Shown: one piece after another, positions 1 through 9,671 of the stretch
How positions within the stretch are numbered: position 1 is the first letter of the stretch
Layout of the letters: each line of letters begins with the position of its first letter
Source: Diplocarpon mali
Taxonomy: Eukaryota > Ascomycota > Leotiomycetes > Helotiales > Drepanopezizaceae
Direction: 5' to 3'
Assembly (NCBI GenBank): GCA_024741835.1
Contig: JAENRP010000659.1
Span: forward strand, 1 to 12,188
DNA length: 12,188 nucleotides
The notes under the pieces: generated by a model
Database searches by the model: none
Seen by the model: the letters and a program-made list of their open reading frames with translations, nothing else
What the model was told of the DNA's origin: nothing
Program-made: the position numbers and the translations under genes

Positions 1-233
1 GAAAGCATATCCTAATTGCCTTTAAAGATTTGAATAATAATAAGGAAATGGAAATTATAATATAAAAGAACTTTAAAAAGCACTTAGCCTTAATTAAATA
101 TCTTTAGATTATAAAAGATAAAGGAACCTAAAGGTATTATAATATTATAGCAATAGCCTTAATATCTTAGAATATTAATTGAAATTGTTTAGCAGTTGTA
201 ATAAAAAGCCTTATTATTATTTATTTAATAGAA

Positions 234-640
234 GAATTAGTTAAAGTAAAGGCTCTAATCGATTATAGTTTAAAAGTTAATATAATAATTAGAAAAGTGG
301 CGGAAATAGCTTAATTGACAATTATTAGCAATCGACTTCTTATATATTCAACTATCTTTAGATTGAAATACAATTTTAATAGATAGATGAAAAATGTAAA
401 GGTTAAAGTCGAAGGGATTATTAATTATACTAACTTTTTAATAATAGAGAATTCTTTAAATGATATTCTTTTAAGAATACCCTTTATTTTAAAATCTTAA
501 CTAATATTTAACTATCTTAAAGATAGTCTTATAAAAGCTAGTCTTTAGAATATAGATCGATCTTTAAAAGGATAGATGGTTATTATAAGAGATATAGCCG
601 AATTCTAGAATAAGGTTTTAGGAAATAATTAGCTAGTATA
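234..640 (+). other. Retropepsin-like aspartic protease domain, catalytic motif lost
   Basis: The frame reads V-K-A-L-I-D at 246-263, which matches the start of the Gypsy retropepsin motif A-L-I-D-S-G-S. Asp is kept at 261-263, but the next residues read Y-S, so the catalytic D-S-G triad is gone. Gly to Ser (GG to AG) and Glu to Lys a few codons later are RIP-type transitions. The flap and second half follow (393-510), including I-L-L-R-I-P-F where L-G-x-P-F is typical of the family. The domain makes the protease that would process the polyprotein. Boundaries are approximate. Confidence 0.75.
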
Positions 641-733
641 AGGGCTAGGCTTAATACTAATAAAGGAAGGCACTTAGCAAGGAGTTATAGCAAAAGGAAG
701 GTAAGTTTGCCAATTTTAAATAATAGCGATTTG

Positions 734-756
734 ATTCGCAGTCCTAGCTTAGGAGT
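734..756. repeat. 23-bp palindrome, copy 1
   Basis: Left arm ATTCGCAGTCC, centre T, right arm AGCTTAGGAGT. It lies between protease and reverse transcriptase in the Gypsy remnant. In the reverse-transcriptase frame it encodes I-R-S-P-S-L-G-V, the same codon phase as most other copies. The left arm differs from copy 6 (6943) only in its last two bases. Confidence 0.75.
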
Positions 757-895
757 TAAATCTAAGATTTTAAAGAATAATGCAATTGGCATTTTATCAG
801 CTTAACAATTAAGAAAAAAGAAAAATAAGATAGAGAAGAGAGTTTATTTTATAAATTTCAATAATTTACTAATTATTTTAAAAAACTTAAAAACC

Positions 896-918
896 ACTTA
901 TAGACTAGACTTATAAGT
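896..918. repeat. 23-bp palindrome, copy 2
   Basis: Left arm ACTTATAGACT, centre A, right arm GACTTATAAGT. The outer seven bases of the arms are exactly complementary; the inner four differ by transitions only. In the Gypsy frame it encodes T-Y-R-L-D-L-Q-V, reading one TAA as Gln. Confidence 0.72.
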
Positions 919-1429
919 GAAAAATAATAAAATTACTAATAATATTTCTATCTATATACTTTAAATTAACGACTTTGAAAATCTTTTATTTATTTTTAAA
1001 AAAGAAAATTCGGACTATTTTATAAGATTTAATAAAAAAGGAAAGAAGTAGAAAAGCAAAATACTAGTTAATATTCGAACTATATATAAAAGCAAGGTAG
1101 ATAAAGTATAATTAGTAGATTAGGGAATCTCTAATAGCTTAAAGATTAAAGGATTAGATAATTAATTTGAATAAGATAAGAAGCTTCGACCTCTAAAGCT
1201 AAGTGGCAAATTCGATAAGTTTATTATAAGTAGATTTTCTAATAAACCTATCGGATATTAGCTAATAAAAGAGCGTTTTAATATATTGAAAATTAAAGAT
1301 AATTTAATAAAGTAAGAATATAAACTACTTTATAAAACCTTAATAAATCAGAAGGACGCCTTAGCTTTTAATTAGATAGAACTTAGCTAGATTTAAAAAG
1401 AGGTTATACCTTATATTGAAATTAAGATA

Positions 1430-2010
1430 ATACCTTATAAAGCCTAGTAAGAGAAAACATTTAGGGTCCCTAAAGCTCTTTAAGAAAAGGTAATCGAAAT
1501 ATTAAAGGATAAGCTAAAGTAAGGTATTCTTAAGTTTTATAATAGCCTTTATAGGAATAAATAGTTCTTAGTTGCTAAGAAAGAAAAGGGAACTTATAGA
1601 CTAATAATAGCAGTAGTAGAGATGAACTAAGTAATTATTAAGGATATTAATATTCTTTTAAATATAGATAAATTTTTAAATAAATTCGTAAGATTAACCT
1701 ATAGCTCTCTTATTAACTTCTTCTTTAAATATAACTAATTTATTCTTAATATTAAATCAAGAGATATAATGGTAATTCAAACCCCTTTTAAGCTACTTTA
1801 AATAATAAGATTACCTTAAAGGGCTATAAATTCAATTGTTCAATTTGTCTAAGTAATCTATAAGATACTAATAGATTATATACCTAATATTACGCTCCCT
1901 TATATAAATAATATAAGAGTAAAAGGATTAAGATTATTTTATAATTATAAAGAAGTTCTCCTTAGTATATAGCAATTTATAATAGAACATATTTAGAACT
2001 TAGACTAAGT
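1430..2010 (+). other. Reverse transcriptase domain, both catalytic Asp positions changed
   Basis: Clear Gypsy reverse transcriptase features occur in one frame: L-K-x-G-I-L (1512-1532), F-L-V-A-K-K followed by Y-R-L-I, then S-R-D and Q-T-P-F-K-L-L (about 1754-1800), and the equivalent of R-L-P-Q-G-A-T-N-S (about 1807-1836). The first catalytic Asp, in the motif usually L-I-D-F-F, reads Asn at 1715-1717. The Y-x-D-D or F-L-D-D box reads Y-I-N-N, with both Asp changed to Asn at 1907-1912. All three are GAY to AAY changes. The enzyme would have been inactive even if the stops were read through. Confidence 0.93.
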
Positions 2011-2359
2011 GCTTATATAATTCGAAAGGGTAAGAGCAACAGTTGGTCTGAAGTTATAATACTATCTTCTATTAATGGAAATTATTAGTTTCATTACTAA
2101 TTCCAATGGCCGAAGTCCTTAAAGGGCTAAAGTACTTAAAATCGACAAATGGAAGAGGTATAATAATATAGTAGAAGCTTGCGCATTTATTAGTATTATA
2201 GTATACTATTGTATATAAATTAAGGATTTTACTAAAAAGGCAGTACCTATTTACTCCTTATTTTAAAAAGGGGCTGAGTTTTAATAGGAGGAACTTTAAA
2301 TAGAGGCTATAAAACAACTGAAGCAAGCGTTGCTTAAAGCGCTATATCTAATTAAAATA

Positions 2360-2760
2360 GACTATAGAGCTAACGCTAGTCCAATTATACTAATAGTTGA
2401 TATAAGCTTAATTAAATAAGGTACTATCCTTTAATAAGTTGATAGCTAATAAAAAAGATATTTAGCTTACTTTAAAAGTGATCTTTAGAATTTAGTAGAG
2501 ATAAAGTATAATACTATTAAATAGGAATGCAAAGGCGTATTAAAAGCAATAAAAAAGATGAGAAGCGACCTTTATAGCACTTACTTTATCTTTAAAACTA
2601 ATATTAAAGTGCTAATAGAATAATTGAATAGAGCTATAAGCGACCTATTAAAAGCTTTATTAATAAAATGGATTGCTTAAATAAGACTAATAGACTTTAA
2701 AGTTAAATATATTCTAAAAATGAAAAATACTATTACAAATAGCCTTTTAAAAAGAACTTA
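2360..2760 (+). other. RNase H domain of the Gypsy pol
   Basis: After the connection segment the frame reads P-I-I-L-I-V-D, with the first catalytic Asp kept at 2399-2401. It continues through a stretch matching Gypsy RNase H, including the region around 2505-2535 that in the family reads Y-x-x-x-E-x-E-x-L-A and here has Thr-Ile-Lys-Gln-Glu-Cys. It ends near the V-K-Y-I-L-K-M-K-N tail (about 2703-2730), the equivalent of the usual I-x-G-x-x-N-x-x-A-D. Several Gln positions are stops. The domain would degrade the RNA strand of the RNA:DNA hybrid. Confidence 0.82.
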
Positions 2761-2862
2761 TCCCTACCCCTTTGATTTAATTAAAGAAGATAAAATAGAT
2801 ATTAATAAGTAGGTAGAAAACGAAGTTAATTATCTATTAATATATCGCTTTAAAGGGACTCA

Positions 2863-2885
2863 ACTTGCGGTCCTAGCCTATAAGT
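2863..2885. repeat. 23-bp palindrome, copy 3, in the alternative codon phase
   Basis: Left arm ACTTGCGGTCC, centre T, right arm AGCCTATAAGT. It lies between RNase H and integrase, a variable linker in Gypsy pol. Unlike the other genic copies it falls in the second open phase of the palindrome and encodes L-A-V-L-A-Y-K. It shares the unusual inner GTCC of the left arm with copy 1. Confidence 0.72.
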
Positions 2886-3079
2886 CAAATGAAAGAATTT
2901 TATTACCTAACTACTTAGGTAACTTTAAGGAAATTGTAAAATTTTTAATTACACTTAAATAATTAAAGACAGTTCCTCTTAAGGATTTTCAAAAGTTTAA
3001 AGCTAAAGCTTTAATTTATCTAAGGTGAGGATAGCGATTATTTAAAAGGAGTAATAACTCATTTCTTATATAGCTCTAT

Positions 3080-3850
3080 TTAAATGATAATAAACTATAA
3101 GCTAAGGCTATTTAAGATATTTATAAAGAGACTGGCCACTAAGGAGCTAAGTCTACTTACTATTAACTCTTAAGAAAATTCTTTTAGAAAGGCTCTTTTA
3201 AAAGCTATAAAGCTTTTATAAAGAGTTGTATCCCTTATTAGAAATGAAAACCTAATTATAAGGAAAATCCTTTATTCCTAATTTAGCCATTAGGCCTTTT
3301 TTATAAAGTCAGCCTTAATATTATATAAGTACTAACTATTAAAAATAGGATAATATATTTTATTTTAGTAAAGGAAGACCTATTAGGATAGTTTAAAGGA
3401 TAACCTTTAAGATTTGCTAACTTTGAATCTATTATAAAGTTCCTTTAAGAAGACGTAGTTTATTGCTATAGACTTTTTAGCAGATTAACTATTAATAAAG
3501 GCCTTAAAAATAAAGGAGTAGTTAAAGCTTTCTTATAAAAATATAGTATTAAACGGGTTTAAATCTTAGTATATAATTCGAAAGCTAATAAAGTAGTAAA
3601 ATAAGGATATTATAATATTCTTAATAGTCTATCCAAAGTTACTTACAAAGGATTTAAGGATTATATAAAACGCTTTTATAGAATACTCTTTGCTTATCGA
3701 ATGATAATCTATAAATTGACTAGAGTTATACTATTCTTCTTTATCTATAGCAAAGAGGCATAGCTCCCTCTTAAATCTTAATAGCCTATTTAAAGATTAT
3801 TCGACTATAGTCAAATTTAAAACTGTTCATTTGCTTATAATAAGATGCTA
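3080..3850 (+). other. Integrase: zinc-binding and catalytic core, all three DDE residues changed
   Basis: The HHCC zinc-binding segment begins with T-G-H-Q-G (about 3131-3145, His kept at 3137-3139). Its final C-x-x-C has the second Cys changed to Tyr. The catalytic core follows: first Asp to Asn at 3317-3319, second Asp to Asn at 3494-3496 (in I-N-K-G, usually D-G-G-P or D-N-G-P), and Glu to Lys at 3599-3601 (K-A-N-K-V-V-K, usually A-N-G-M-V-E). K-E-A-Q-L-P near 3755 matches the usual G-R-E-A-V-L-P. The core would have cut the target and joined element ends; it is inactive. Confidence 0.9.
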
Positions 3851-3879
3851 ACAACTTAAGCTCTAAGATATAGATATAA

Positions 3880-4440
3880 AAGAAATCATTTTATAAAAGA
3901 AATAATATTAGGAAAAAGCTAAGGAAGTATAAGCTGCTTTTAAAGTACTTAAAATGCATCCTATTTAAAAAGATGATCTTATTTTAGTTTATAATATTAT
4001 AAGAAGTATTAATATATTAGTAGATACTAAACTTAACTATTAATAGCTTAGCCTATTTAAGGTTAAATTTAAGTAGAAAGAAAAGGGATACTATTCTCTT
4101 TAGGAACTTAATAGAGTTAATATTAAAGGAACCTTTATAGCTAACCGACTGAAACGCTTTTATTAATACGATTAGACCTTATTCCCTTTAGAAGATAAAT
4201 TAGAAATTGATACAACCTCTGAATCTTCTATAAGAACCGATAGCGATATAAGCAATTTTAAACCCTTAGACGAAGACTAAGATTTTTCCAACTTAACTTG
4301 TAAGCCAGACTTATAAGCAAAGAATATCAAAATACCTAACGAATCATAACCTTAAGTTATTATTCTTAAGATATTTAAAGAACGTAAGTAGGAATACTAA
4401 GCGATTTCTTAGCCTATTAATTATTCTACCTTCTTATAAT
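3880..4440 (+). other. Integrase C-terminal domain and acidic tail, in a shifted frame
   Basis: The frame differs by one base from the integrase core, so an indel lies between about 3840 and 3900. The segment D-L-I-L-V-Y-N (about 3978-3998), a degraded G-P-F/Y-like module, then L-Q-E-L-N and G-T-F-I-A-N-R-L-K-R-F (about 4128-4160) match the ends of Gypsy integrases. An acidic, Ser-rich tail follows (4200-4290), then the palindrome at 4296-4318 and a basic segment. The last Gln-type stops are near 4440; the real end is uncertain because composition changes there. Confidence 0.8.
4296..4318. repeat. 23-bp palindrome, copy 4
   Basis: Left arm ACTTGTAAGCC, centre A, right arm GACTTATAAGC. It lies in the acidic tail after the integrase and, in that frame, encodes T-C-K-P-D-L-Q-A. 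The final base is C instead of the usual T. Confidence 0.7.
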
Positions 4441-4711
4441 CCTTATTTTTATATTTTTAGTAAGGTCGCCTCCTTTATTATTTAAGATATAGATCTTTTA
4501 AGATTACCTTAAATTCTAGCCTACTCTAACTTATTTTACATTTTTAATATTAGCCTTTAATTATAATATTCCTATTACTTTCCTTAAATAATAAATAAAA
4601 GTCCAATTTCCTTAATATATATATAATAAACCTATTGCAGCTTATATGCCCTTTTAATTCTTATACCCTATTAAGCTCTCTTATTCACACTTTCTATCTT
4701 TTATAAGTAAT
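4441..4711. promoter_or_regulatory. Pyrimidine-rich spacer between Gypsy remnant and gene A
   Basis: The plus strand turns from A-rich to T/C-rich here, with runs such as CCTATTACTTTCC and, close to the start codon of A, TTCACACTTTCTATC. Pyrimidine-rich leaders upstream of start codons are common in filamentous fungi, so this may be the former promoter and 5' leader of A. It could instead contain a degraded 3' LTR of the Gypsy element; I saw no matching inverted ends. No gene was found. Confidence 0.35.
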
Positions 4712-5556
4712 ATGCCTTTAAAGAACTTAAAAATAGCTTTATTTACTATAGTAAGAGATAAATAAACACTAGTTATAAACTTCTCTTAGGATAGCAGAGC
4801 TATTATATTATTAGAGAGCTTCAAATCGACCTACGCAGCCTTAGGAGATATAGAGTAATAAAAACTCCTTTCAGCTTATGCGAATGCTATTAATAACCTT
4901 TTAACCTAAGTAGCCCTTGGAATTCTCCAATTTAACAACTTTTTAACTAAAGAATTAAAACTAAAGGGAATCTTTAAAGAGGAATTCTTAGCTAACGCAG
5001 ATTAATATATAACCTTGGCCAACACTTTTAAAATGGATTAAGATAAAAGGAAGAATCTATTTAATAACTAGATAATTCAACTACTAATAAGAGAAGACTC
5101 CTATTTTATTCGCGCTTCTTAATAAATATTAATTCTAATAATAGAAGGCGAGTGTTATTAAAAATTCTTAAGGAAAATACTCTTATAGCTAAAGCTATTT
5201 AGATTCTCAATTTCTTTATTATTTAAGAAGGAGTAGTAAAATTCTAAGGCAATCGAATTCGCAATCGCAGATTTATAGGCCTATTTAATGCAGTACTTAT
5301 AGTAGCTAATAGGGTTATAAAAAGATCAAATTAGACTATAGATATTACTTTATTTAATAGTACTATTATTAATATGCTAAGGCTTCGCGCTTCTGCTTAT
5401 AGTTTACTTATTTTAAAAGAGAACTGGACTCTTATATTAGGGTTTAGATAAGATTTCTTTAATAATAAAGAAGGGAATTAGTTATTGATAATTAAGCCTG
5501 CTTTAAAATTCGCTTCTTAGCCTAAAGATATAATAAGTGCTAAATCCTATAATTTG

Positions 5557-5579
5557 ACTTATAGTTTTAGACTAGGAGT
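5557..5579. repeat. 23-bp palindrome, copy 5
   Basis: Left arm ACTTATAGTTT, centre T, right arm AGACTAGGAGT. In the frame of gene A it encodes T-Y-S-F-R-L-G-V, preceded by Asn-Leu. Its position corresponds to copy 8 in gene B, and the 14 bases AATTTGACTTATAG at its left edge are identical in both genes. Confidence 0.72.
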
Positions 5580-6942
5580 TAGAACTAAGGATTCTAAAAG
5601 GGGATCCAATTTAACCTTTGCTAAAATAACCTTAAAGACTGCAGCTAAATAGACTGCTTAAACCCTTAGCGCCGCTTTATTAGACCTTTCAAAGTCTTTA
5701 AAGGACTCTCCTCTAATTAGATAACCTATTTTAGCGCGACTTTAAAGAATAATAGATCGTTCGACGACTACCTTAGCTAATTTATAATTTGAAACTAAAG
5801 GATTACGCGCCTATTTAAACTCCTTTTCTAATAACTTAAAAGAGCTAGTTCTTGACTTTTTTATATTTATATACAATTGCTTTAAAAATAATAATATAAG
5901 GGAAGACCCTATTCCTACTACTTTAGAAATAATTAAGAGAGCCGTTAGACAGATTCAATAGCTTACCTTAGACAAATTCGCCTTTATAAATATTATTTAA
6001 TTCTTTAATAATTATAAATGTTAAGAACCTAATCTCTTAAATGCTAAGTAAGACTATTTTATCTTATAAGAAAGAGAATGCAAAGAGGAATCTATTAATT
6101 AAGACATTTATAATTATAGTAATATGCCTTAATCGGTTATTCTTAACCTTAAGCTTAAAGAATAATATAATATTCAAATTTCCTTTATAATAAAAACTCG
6201 CTTTTAATAGTATCTTCCTAATATAGGAATCGAAAGGAGAAGACTTTATAACCTTTATATTTACTCTCTTTCGATTTACTATAGTCTTAATTATAAAGGA
6301 TTTAATATTAATAAAACTATTAAATACCTTAAACTTCTTTATATAGTAGAAGATATTGATCTTTTTCTAATCCACTTTAATAATTAATTCTTCATCTTTT
6401 TAAAGATACGCAAATCTAATCTATTAATAATAAAGGCATCTTTAAGTGCTATAAAATTTAAGGCTAATCTTAAAGTCTTAAAAGCGTTAAAGCCGATTGA
6501 ATAGAACAATTCCTTTTTATTAATATTATTAAGTAATAAATAGCAGGATGAAATAGAGGAAGAAGGGTCAATTGTAATACCTAAACCCTTTAAATGCTAC
6601 TTCCTAACCGATAATTTTACTACTAATAATAGTGCTTTTATAGGTATATTCCTCTCTATTATAAGATAAGAAATAGAGATATATCTTTATTACTTCTACC
6701 TTATAAATAGCGCGACCTTTATACCTTCTTATTTTCTTTATAATATAATATTTAATCTTATTCAATAAGTCCTTCGAATGTACTATAGACTTTACCTTTT
6801 AGCTATAATAGCAAAAAGTAAAGGAACCTATTAGCTTATAGCCTACTTTAAACCTCTTTAATTAATTGGCCTTAGTCTTTACAATTAAGTCATTTTAATA
6901 AAGAGAGATATAAGTACTGCTAATAAAGAAATTCCAATTATC

Positions 6943-6965
6943 ATTCGCAGTTTTAGCCTGCAAGT
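6943..6965. repeat. 23-bp palindrome, copy 6
   Basis: Left arm ATTCGCAGTTT, centre T, right arm AGCCTGCAAGT. In the frame of gene A it encodes I-R-S-F-S-L-Q-V. It lies 210 bases after the conserved F-L-Y-N codons; copy 10 in gene B lies 201 bases after the same codons. Confidence 0.7.
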
Positions 6966-7827
6966 TAATTTTATTAAAAAGCAAGTCTTAGATTATCAAA
7001 TCCTATTAATTAGATAAGGGCCAGCTTTTAGAAGCCTTAATAGGTAAGTTGGCTTTTAGTTAAATATAAAACTCACTCTATCTATAAAGAAGATAAGTCG
7101 ATAGACTTCTTAAGCACTTAGTTCAAAATCTCAATTAGCTTAAATAACTATAAAATTAAAGCGAAAGGAGATCTTGCGACCTATTACTAATAATAGCAAT
7201 CCAATTATAATAATAACAAAATAGGAATACCTTCTTAAAATGCTTTCAAATAAATCTTATAAGATTAGTAGTTTTATAGCCTTTTATAATAATTATACAG
7301 CTATCTATAATAAGAACACCTTGGAAAATAAGACTCAAATCTCTAATCTTATCTTTTTAGTCTTTACTCTAAAGCAGCCCTTAGTATCTTAATAAATTAA
7401 CGCAAGTAGAACTATTATACCTTTCAAAGTAGCTTTTTATCTTAAGAACTATAGCAGCCTCTTTAAAGCTATTATTAATTAACGCTTTTAAATAGATCTA
7501 TTAATTATAATTAAAGTATAGGAGTTATTTCTTTTTAATAAAGACGAATTGAAAATCCACCTTATAGAATATAATCAGAAGCTCTTTAATGCCCTTATTA
7601 AAGCCTAGACAAACATTACAAATACTAAATCGCTTCTTTATAGACTTAAGTCTTAAGGACTATGCGATAAAGTAAATGCTATCTAAGAGCTTAATATATT
7701 AATTAATAAAGGTATTATTATAAGAAAATTCGGAAAAGAGATAAACTGAGATACTAGTATAGTATTAGACCCTAATTTAGGAACCAACCCCCTGTTTTTA
7801 CCCTTAAGTTTAGAAACGCCAAGACTG

Positions 7828-7850
7828 ACTTATAAGCCTAGCCTACGAGT
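7828..7850. repeat. 23-bp palindrome, copy 7
   Basis: Left arm ACTTATAAGCC, centre T, right arm AGCCTACGAGT. Nearly perfect dyad; the arm differences are transitions. In the frame of gene A it encodes T-Y-K-P-S-L-R-V, at about codon 1040, matching the place of copy 11 in gene B (about codon 1033). Confidence 0.82.
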
Positions 7851-7896
7851 AAGGTTAGACTTAGCTAGCTTTAGCTTATAAGATAGTTCAGATAAA

Positions 7897-7916
7897 CTTC
7901 GGCCACTAAACCTAAG
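7897..7916 (+). other. Short segment resembling 1184-1203
   Basis: This 20-base stretch in gene A and one in the Gypsy remnant at 1184-1203 agree at 17 of 20 positions (shared core CTTCG, CTAAA, CTAAG) and are in the same codon phase, reading L-R-P-L-N-L here and L-R-P-L-K-L there. It may be a degraded second short repeat, or chance in a biased sequence. Confidence 0.25.
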
Positions 7917-8067
7917 GATATAAATAAAGGTTCCTTTAATAAAGGCACCTAAATTAGAGAAATCGCTAAAAGGTAAGAACTAATGTAAGAGAAGAAGACT
8001 TTAAAGTAATAATAGAACTGACAATTGAATTAAGCAATCTAAAGAATTGAGTCTACTCCTTCTTTAA

Positions 8068-8627
8068 AAACCATTTAGAAAAATTGCAAATTAGATATTG
8101 AATTTTTTTTAAAATCATCTACTTTTTATATACCTACACCTTTTTATTCTTAACCTATTATTCTATTTTATATATATTCTTTATTTACTTTACTCTTTAT
8201 ATGATTTATTCTTTAATTATTCCCTTTATATACAACTTTCTAATGCTTACCTTTAAAATATCATCCTTACCTTTGATAATTGTCATTTACCAATTATAAG
8301 TCCTTGTATGCGTTATACCCTACTTTTGTTCCTACTTCTAGCCTCTTTATGCCTACTTTTCCTTTATATACTAGCGTAGTTCCTATCTCTATAAATAAAT
8401 CTCTCCTTATACTATAATCATACTTTTTTTTTACCTTTTCTATAACCCTACTAAACCTTAGCACTAGTACTAGTAGTACTACTACTATTATCTTTCTATT
8501 ATTAATCTTTTCTAATATAAGCCTTTTATATTATTAATCTTTCTTAAACAATTATCTCTTTATTTAGAACTACCCTCCCCTTATTAAATAATTCATTATA
8601 GTACTACTAACTATAAGTAAAAAGGCC
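8068..8627. promoter_or_regulatory. Pyrimidine-rich spacer upstream of gene B
   Basis: About 560 bases with no coding frame I can support. The plus strand is rich in T and C (for example runs of TTTATT, TTCC and CTTTTT between 8100 and 8420), unlike the A/G-richer genes on both sides. This resembles fungal promoter and 5' leader composition and may be the former regulatory region of B. It holds a run of ACT/AGT triplets at 8463-8490. I found no convincing palindrome copy in it. Confidence 0.35.
8463..8490. repeat. ACT/AGT trinucleotide run
   Basis: About nine consecutive ACT or AGT triplets, the last degraded to ATT, including the ten-base palindrome CTAGTACTAG. This is a simple-sequence tract in the spacer; no function can be read from it. 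Confidence 0.6.
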
Positions 8628-9485
8628 ATACCTAAGAAGAATATATCGGTTATTACCTTAGGTAGCAAGTCCTTAAGTACTACTAATAATAAACTAATAT
8701 TAAAGGGAGGGTTTTTATAGGATAGCAAGTCACTAAGATTATTAAAAGATGTTATAACTACCTATAGAACGTTAGGTAAAACAGAATAATAAGTATTCTT
8801 GAATTCCTCTATTAAAGTATTAAACTATAGAATTTCTACTATTAAAGAGGGGTTCTTAGGCTTCGATGATTTTCTTAAGGGAGAGCTTAAGGTCAAAGGA
8901 ATTGATTATGAAAAGTTTTTACAAAAGTATTAAGGTTACTTTATATTAGTGGATTTGTTTTGGAGAAACTGAGACAAAAAGAATAAGGGTATGAAAAGAT
9001 TGCTATAGTTTATAAGTAGCACTTATAGTACCTTCTTCCAAACCTACTTTATAATTGATATTATTGCTAATAATACCCTACGAGGACTAGGCAAGATTTT
9101 TAAGATATACCAACTAGTAGCAAAGGCTATATAGGTATTAAATCATTTCACTATCTAAGAAGGCATAAAGAAACTCTAAGGCAATAATATAAGAGGTAGA
9201 AAATTTATTAGGTTCTTAAGTACTATTATATACTCTACTATTCAAACTATAAAAGACGATCTAGTGTAGTACGATAATCTAGCCCTTCCCGATTAGATAA
9301 TTTTAAATACCCTTAGCCTATAATAGTTATAATATAGTCTACTTATTGCAAAAGAAAAGATGATCTATCTTACTAAGTATACTATAAACTATTTTAATAA
9401 TAAAATAGAGAGATAGGAATTTGTGGTTTCTACTGCTTAGAAAATGCTACTACCTTTAGTAGAACTAACTGATAAAGAAAATTTG

Positions 9486-9508
9486 ACTTATAGGCCCGGC
9501 CTACGAGT
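9486..9508. repeat. 23-bp palindrome, copy 8 (best preserved)
   Basis: Left arm ACTTATAGGCC, centre C, right arm GGCCTACGAGT. The arms are complementary except two transitions (TA in the left arm against CG in the right), so the ancestral arm was probably ACTCGTAGGCC. It encodes T-Y-R-P-G-L-R-V in gene B, after Asn-Leu as in copy 5. Confidence 0.9.
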
Positions 9509-9671
9509 GGAATTAGCATATAATAGAGAAGTCCTTAAATATAAGGTACTTATAATACTAGAAATATAAATTGCTAATTATTATAACTCTGAATCATTAG
9601 ACTTAGATGAGTTTGAATTACTATCCTTAGAAATGCTTAGAATACCTTAAACACTAGTAGTAAATAAATTA

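Larger units (their letters stand above)
1..4440 (+). mobile_element. Ty3/Gypsy LTR retrotransposon remnant, 5' end outside window
   Basis: Protease, reverse transcriptase, RNase H and integrase occur in the order typical of Ty3/Gypsy (Metaviridae) pol. The element enters the window already inside the end of gag, so its 5' LTR, primer-binding site and most of gag are not visible. The recognisable coding similarity ends near 4440, where composition turns pyrimidine-rich. I could not identify a polypurine tract or 3' LTR there, so the 3' boundary is uncertain. The element is dead: reverse transcriptase and integrase catalytic acids are lost and many in-frame stops are present. Four copies of the 23-bp palindrome lie inside it (734, 896, 2863, 4296). 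Confidence 0.92.
3..4440 (+). pseudogene. Gypsy gag-pol polyprotein, RIP-mutated pseudogene
   Basis: The polyprotein can be followed almost without a gap. The first frame (codons at 3, 6, 9 and so on) covers the end of gag and the protease to about 700. A second frame, starting between about 690 and 734, runs through reverse transcriptase, RNase H and integrase to about 3850. A return to the first frame between about 3840 and 3900 carries the integrase C-terminus to about 4440. The interruptions are therefore two frameshifts plus many TAA/TAG at former Gln codons. The shift near 700 could be an ancestral programmed one, but its position after the protease makes a simple indel as likely. Domain boundaries are listed separately. 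The protein would normally cleave itself, copy the element RNA into DNA and integrate it; this copy cannot. Confidence 0.9.
4712..8067 (+). pseudogene. Broken gene A: unknown large protein, paralogue of gene B
   Basis: I do not recognise this protein. An ATG at 4712 starts a frame that, reading TAA/TAG as former Gln, runs about 1120 codons to near 8067 (candidate stops at 8026 TGA, 8065 TAA and 8092 TAG). One base is missing relative to gene B between about 5042 and 5158, where the frame shifts; the rest is one frame. Similarity to B spans most of its length: F-x-Q-D-S near the N-terminus, T-Y-x-x-L-G-x-x-E-Q-Q, L-K-x-K-G-I, A-K-A-I-Q-x-L-N and I-Q-E-G (about 5190-5235), I-I-Q-F-F (about 5990), F-L-Y-N and L-I-Q-Q-x-L-R-M (about 6733-6785). 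The tail is basic and Lys/Arg-rich. I see no signal peptide, catalytic motif or zinc finger. Palindromes at 5557, 6943 and 7828 are in frame. It could be a gene of a larger mobile element or a host multicopy gene; the repeat status is suggested by RIP itself. Confidence 0.72.

Noticed and set aside
636..658. Possible thirteenth palindrome with core GGGCT-A-GGCTT
   Set aside because: The centre resembles the family, but the outer arms do not pair well and lack the ACT...AGT ends.
1184..1203. Stretch matching 7897-7916 at 17 of 20 bases
   Set aside because: Only two occurrences, no clear symmetry, and biased composition makes chance likely; kept as a weak feature only.
5261..5283. Half copy of the palindrome (left arm-like ATTTATAGGCC)
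   Set aside because: Only one arm matches; the other side has no complementarity.
8763..8790. Palindrome-like ACCTATAG...TTAGGT in gene B
   Set aside because: It encodes the T-Y-R-T-L-G block that is conserved in gene A without the symmetry, so protein similarity explains it.
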